6,759 bases of DNA. It comes from Anaerolineaceae bacterium UBA6801. GTDB lineage: Bacteria > Chloroflexota > Anaerolineae > Anaerolineales > Anaerolineaceae. The notes beneath the pieces are model-generated. The model searched no databases. It was not told the origin of the DNA and saw nothing but the letters and a program-made list of their open reading frames with translations. The stretch's first letter is position 1. Every line of letters begins with the position of its first letter. The stretch covers positions 10,029-16,787 of the forward strand of contig DKFH01000145.1 of the NCBI GenBank assembly GCA_002452315.1. Direction: 5' to 3'. The translations under genes were made by a program, and so were the position numbers. Of this stretch, positions 5,851 to 6,759 are shown piece after piece.

Positions 5851-6759
5851 TCAGGGCAATAATCGCCTGAGAAGATCCTTAAGTTGATCGGGCCAGTTCC
5901 CGCTTTGTTTGGGCCGCCGTCGATCGATATACTGGCCTGATTCGGCAATAAGCAAAGCCCACTCCAGCAGGCCGACGCTGGTCGAGTAGGCCGGTGAATG
6001 AAGTTGGTCGGTCAGCCCGACCAGGTTTTGCGGTTGTGCAATACGAGTGGGCAGCCCCATCACCTGGGAGGCGAGCTGGCGGGCGCCGGGAATTTGGCTT
6101 GACCCACCGGTGAGCACCACACCAGCCGGCAGAAGCCCGTCGTAACCCGACCGACGGATTTCCTGCAAGACAAGCTGGAAAATCTCTTCCATGCGGGCTT
6201 GAATGATCTCGGCCAGATCCACCCGCTTGATGCGGTCAGGGGCATCGCCACCAAAGCTGCGGATGGTGAATTGTTCCTCAGGGTTGAGGGCGTCTGCCAG
6301 GGCATGTCCAAATTTCAGCTTGATCTCCTCAGCCTGGTTGATCGGCAGACGCAGCATGTAGCCAATATCGGAGGTGACGTGATCACCGCCCACAGCCAGC
6401 ACCATGGTGTGCCAGACATCGCCATCGATGTAAATGGCCATGTCGGTTGTCCCGCCGCCGATATCCACCACCGCCACGCCCATCTGGCGCTCGGTTTCCG
6501 AGAGGACCACCTCACCTGATGCGAGGGGGTTGAGGACAAACTGCGAGACCTCGATGCCCGAAACTGCCACACACTGGCGCAGGTTCTCGATGGTTGAGGA
6601 AGAGGCAGTGATGATGTGGGCTTCGACTTCAAGCCTGTAGCCATGCATGCCAACCGGGGTGCGGATGCCATCTTGCCCATCAATGATAAAACTGCGCTGG
6701 ATGACATGGACGATTTCCCGGTTGTGGGGAATGGCGACTGCCTGGGCTGCGTCCAGGGC
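5851..6759 (-). CDS. ftsA: Cell division protein FtsA, N-terminus cut off by window edge
   Basis: FtsA is an actin-like ATPase that tethers FtsZ filaments to the membrane and recruits later division proteins. The 302 residues here are the C-terminal part of a family of roughly 400-430. The open frame continues without a stop to the window edge at 6759, and the in-frame ATG at 6648 is internal: the residues before it (IPHNREIVHVI, then DGQDGIRTPVG) match the conserved FtsA segment preceding the G-M-x-G-x-R-L-E stretch. The visible part begins within the 1C subdomain. The phosphate-binding motif DIGGGTTD is at 99-106 of this fragment, and the second nucleotide motif VVLTGGSSQIPGA is at 214-226. 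The end NWPDQLKDLLRRLLP (288-302) is an amphipathic helix after a basic RRRPK linker, as expected for the membrane-targeting sequence. It ends 48 bp before ftsZ. Confidence 0.96.
   Translation of the reverse strand, partial: ALDAAQAVAIPHNREIVHVIQRSFIIDGQDGIRTPVGMHGYRLEVEAHIITASSSTIENLRQCVAVSGIEVSQFVLNPLASGEVVLSETERQMGVAVVDIGGGTTDMAIYIDGDVWHTMVLAVGGDHVTSDIGYMLRLPINQAEEIKLKFGHALADALNPEEQFTIRSFGGDAPDRIKRVDLAEIIQARMEEIFQLVLQEIRRSGYDGLLPAGVVLTGGSSQIPGARQLASQVMGLPTRIAQPQNLVGLTDQLHSPAYSTSVGLLEWALLIAESGQYIDRRRPKQSGNWPDQLKDLLRRLLP

Noticed and set aside
6648..6648. ATG at 6648 as the start of ftsA
   Set aside because: The frame stays open to 6759, and the residues upstream match conserved FtsA sequence, so this Met is internal.

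Overview
The window holds five protein genes, all on the minus strand. Reading along that strand from the right edge they are: the C-terminal part of ftsA, ftsZ, a long non-coding gap, nrdR, nrdJ, and the N-terminal part of an alpha/beta hydrolase that runs off the left edge. No plus-strand gene, tRNA, rRNA, CRISPR array, insertion sequence or phage gene could be supported. The protein style suggests a Gram-positive-like or deep-branching bacterium, most likely Chloroflexota of the Anaerolineae type. The clues are the FtsZ N-terminus and C-terminal peptide, the coenzyme-B12 ribonucleotide reductase with a GCEGYGCEP segment, and a moderately GC-rich coding sequence. This assignment is inference from remembered family patterns, not from a search.

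Right part (about 4648-6759): ftsA (cut by the window edge) and ftsZ are 48 bp apart and probably co-transcribed. FtsA anchors FtsZ filaments to the membrane through a C-terminal amphipathic helix, and FtsZ is the tubulin-like GTPase that builds the division ring. Both keep the expected motifs: the actin-like ATPase motifs and terminal helix in FtsA, and GGGTGTGG, the T7 loop and the C-terminal binding peptide in FtsZ.

Middle (3871-4647): a 777-bp gap without a credible ORF, visibly richer in A+T than the genes around it. It contains a strong bidirectional terminator at 4446-4475, several inverted repeats, and, next to nrdR, a plausible promoter. The -10 element of that promoter lies inside a perfect 9+9 bp inverted repeat and is followed by a leader with two GC-rich hairpins. 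This gap is the least explained part of the window.

Left part (1-3870): nrdR and nrdJ are 26 bp apart and end in a clear intrinsic terminator, so they look like a two-gene operon. NrdR is the zinc-ribbon/ATP-cone repressor of ribonucleotide reductase genes, and NrdJ is the B12-dependent (class II, oxygen-independent) reductase that makes deoxynucleotides. An alpha/beta hydrolase of unknown substrate follows, with its own putative -10 box and ribosome binding site.

The window therefore links cell division (FtsA/FtsZ) with DNA precursor supply and its regulator (NrdR/NrdJ). I see conventional core genes and no evidence of a new multi-gene system. The points worth checking are the nrdR control region and the possible structured RNA between ftsZ and nrdR.
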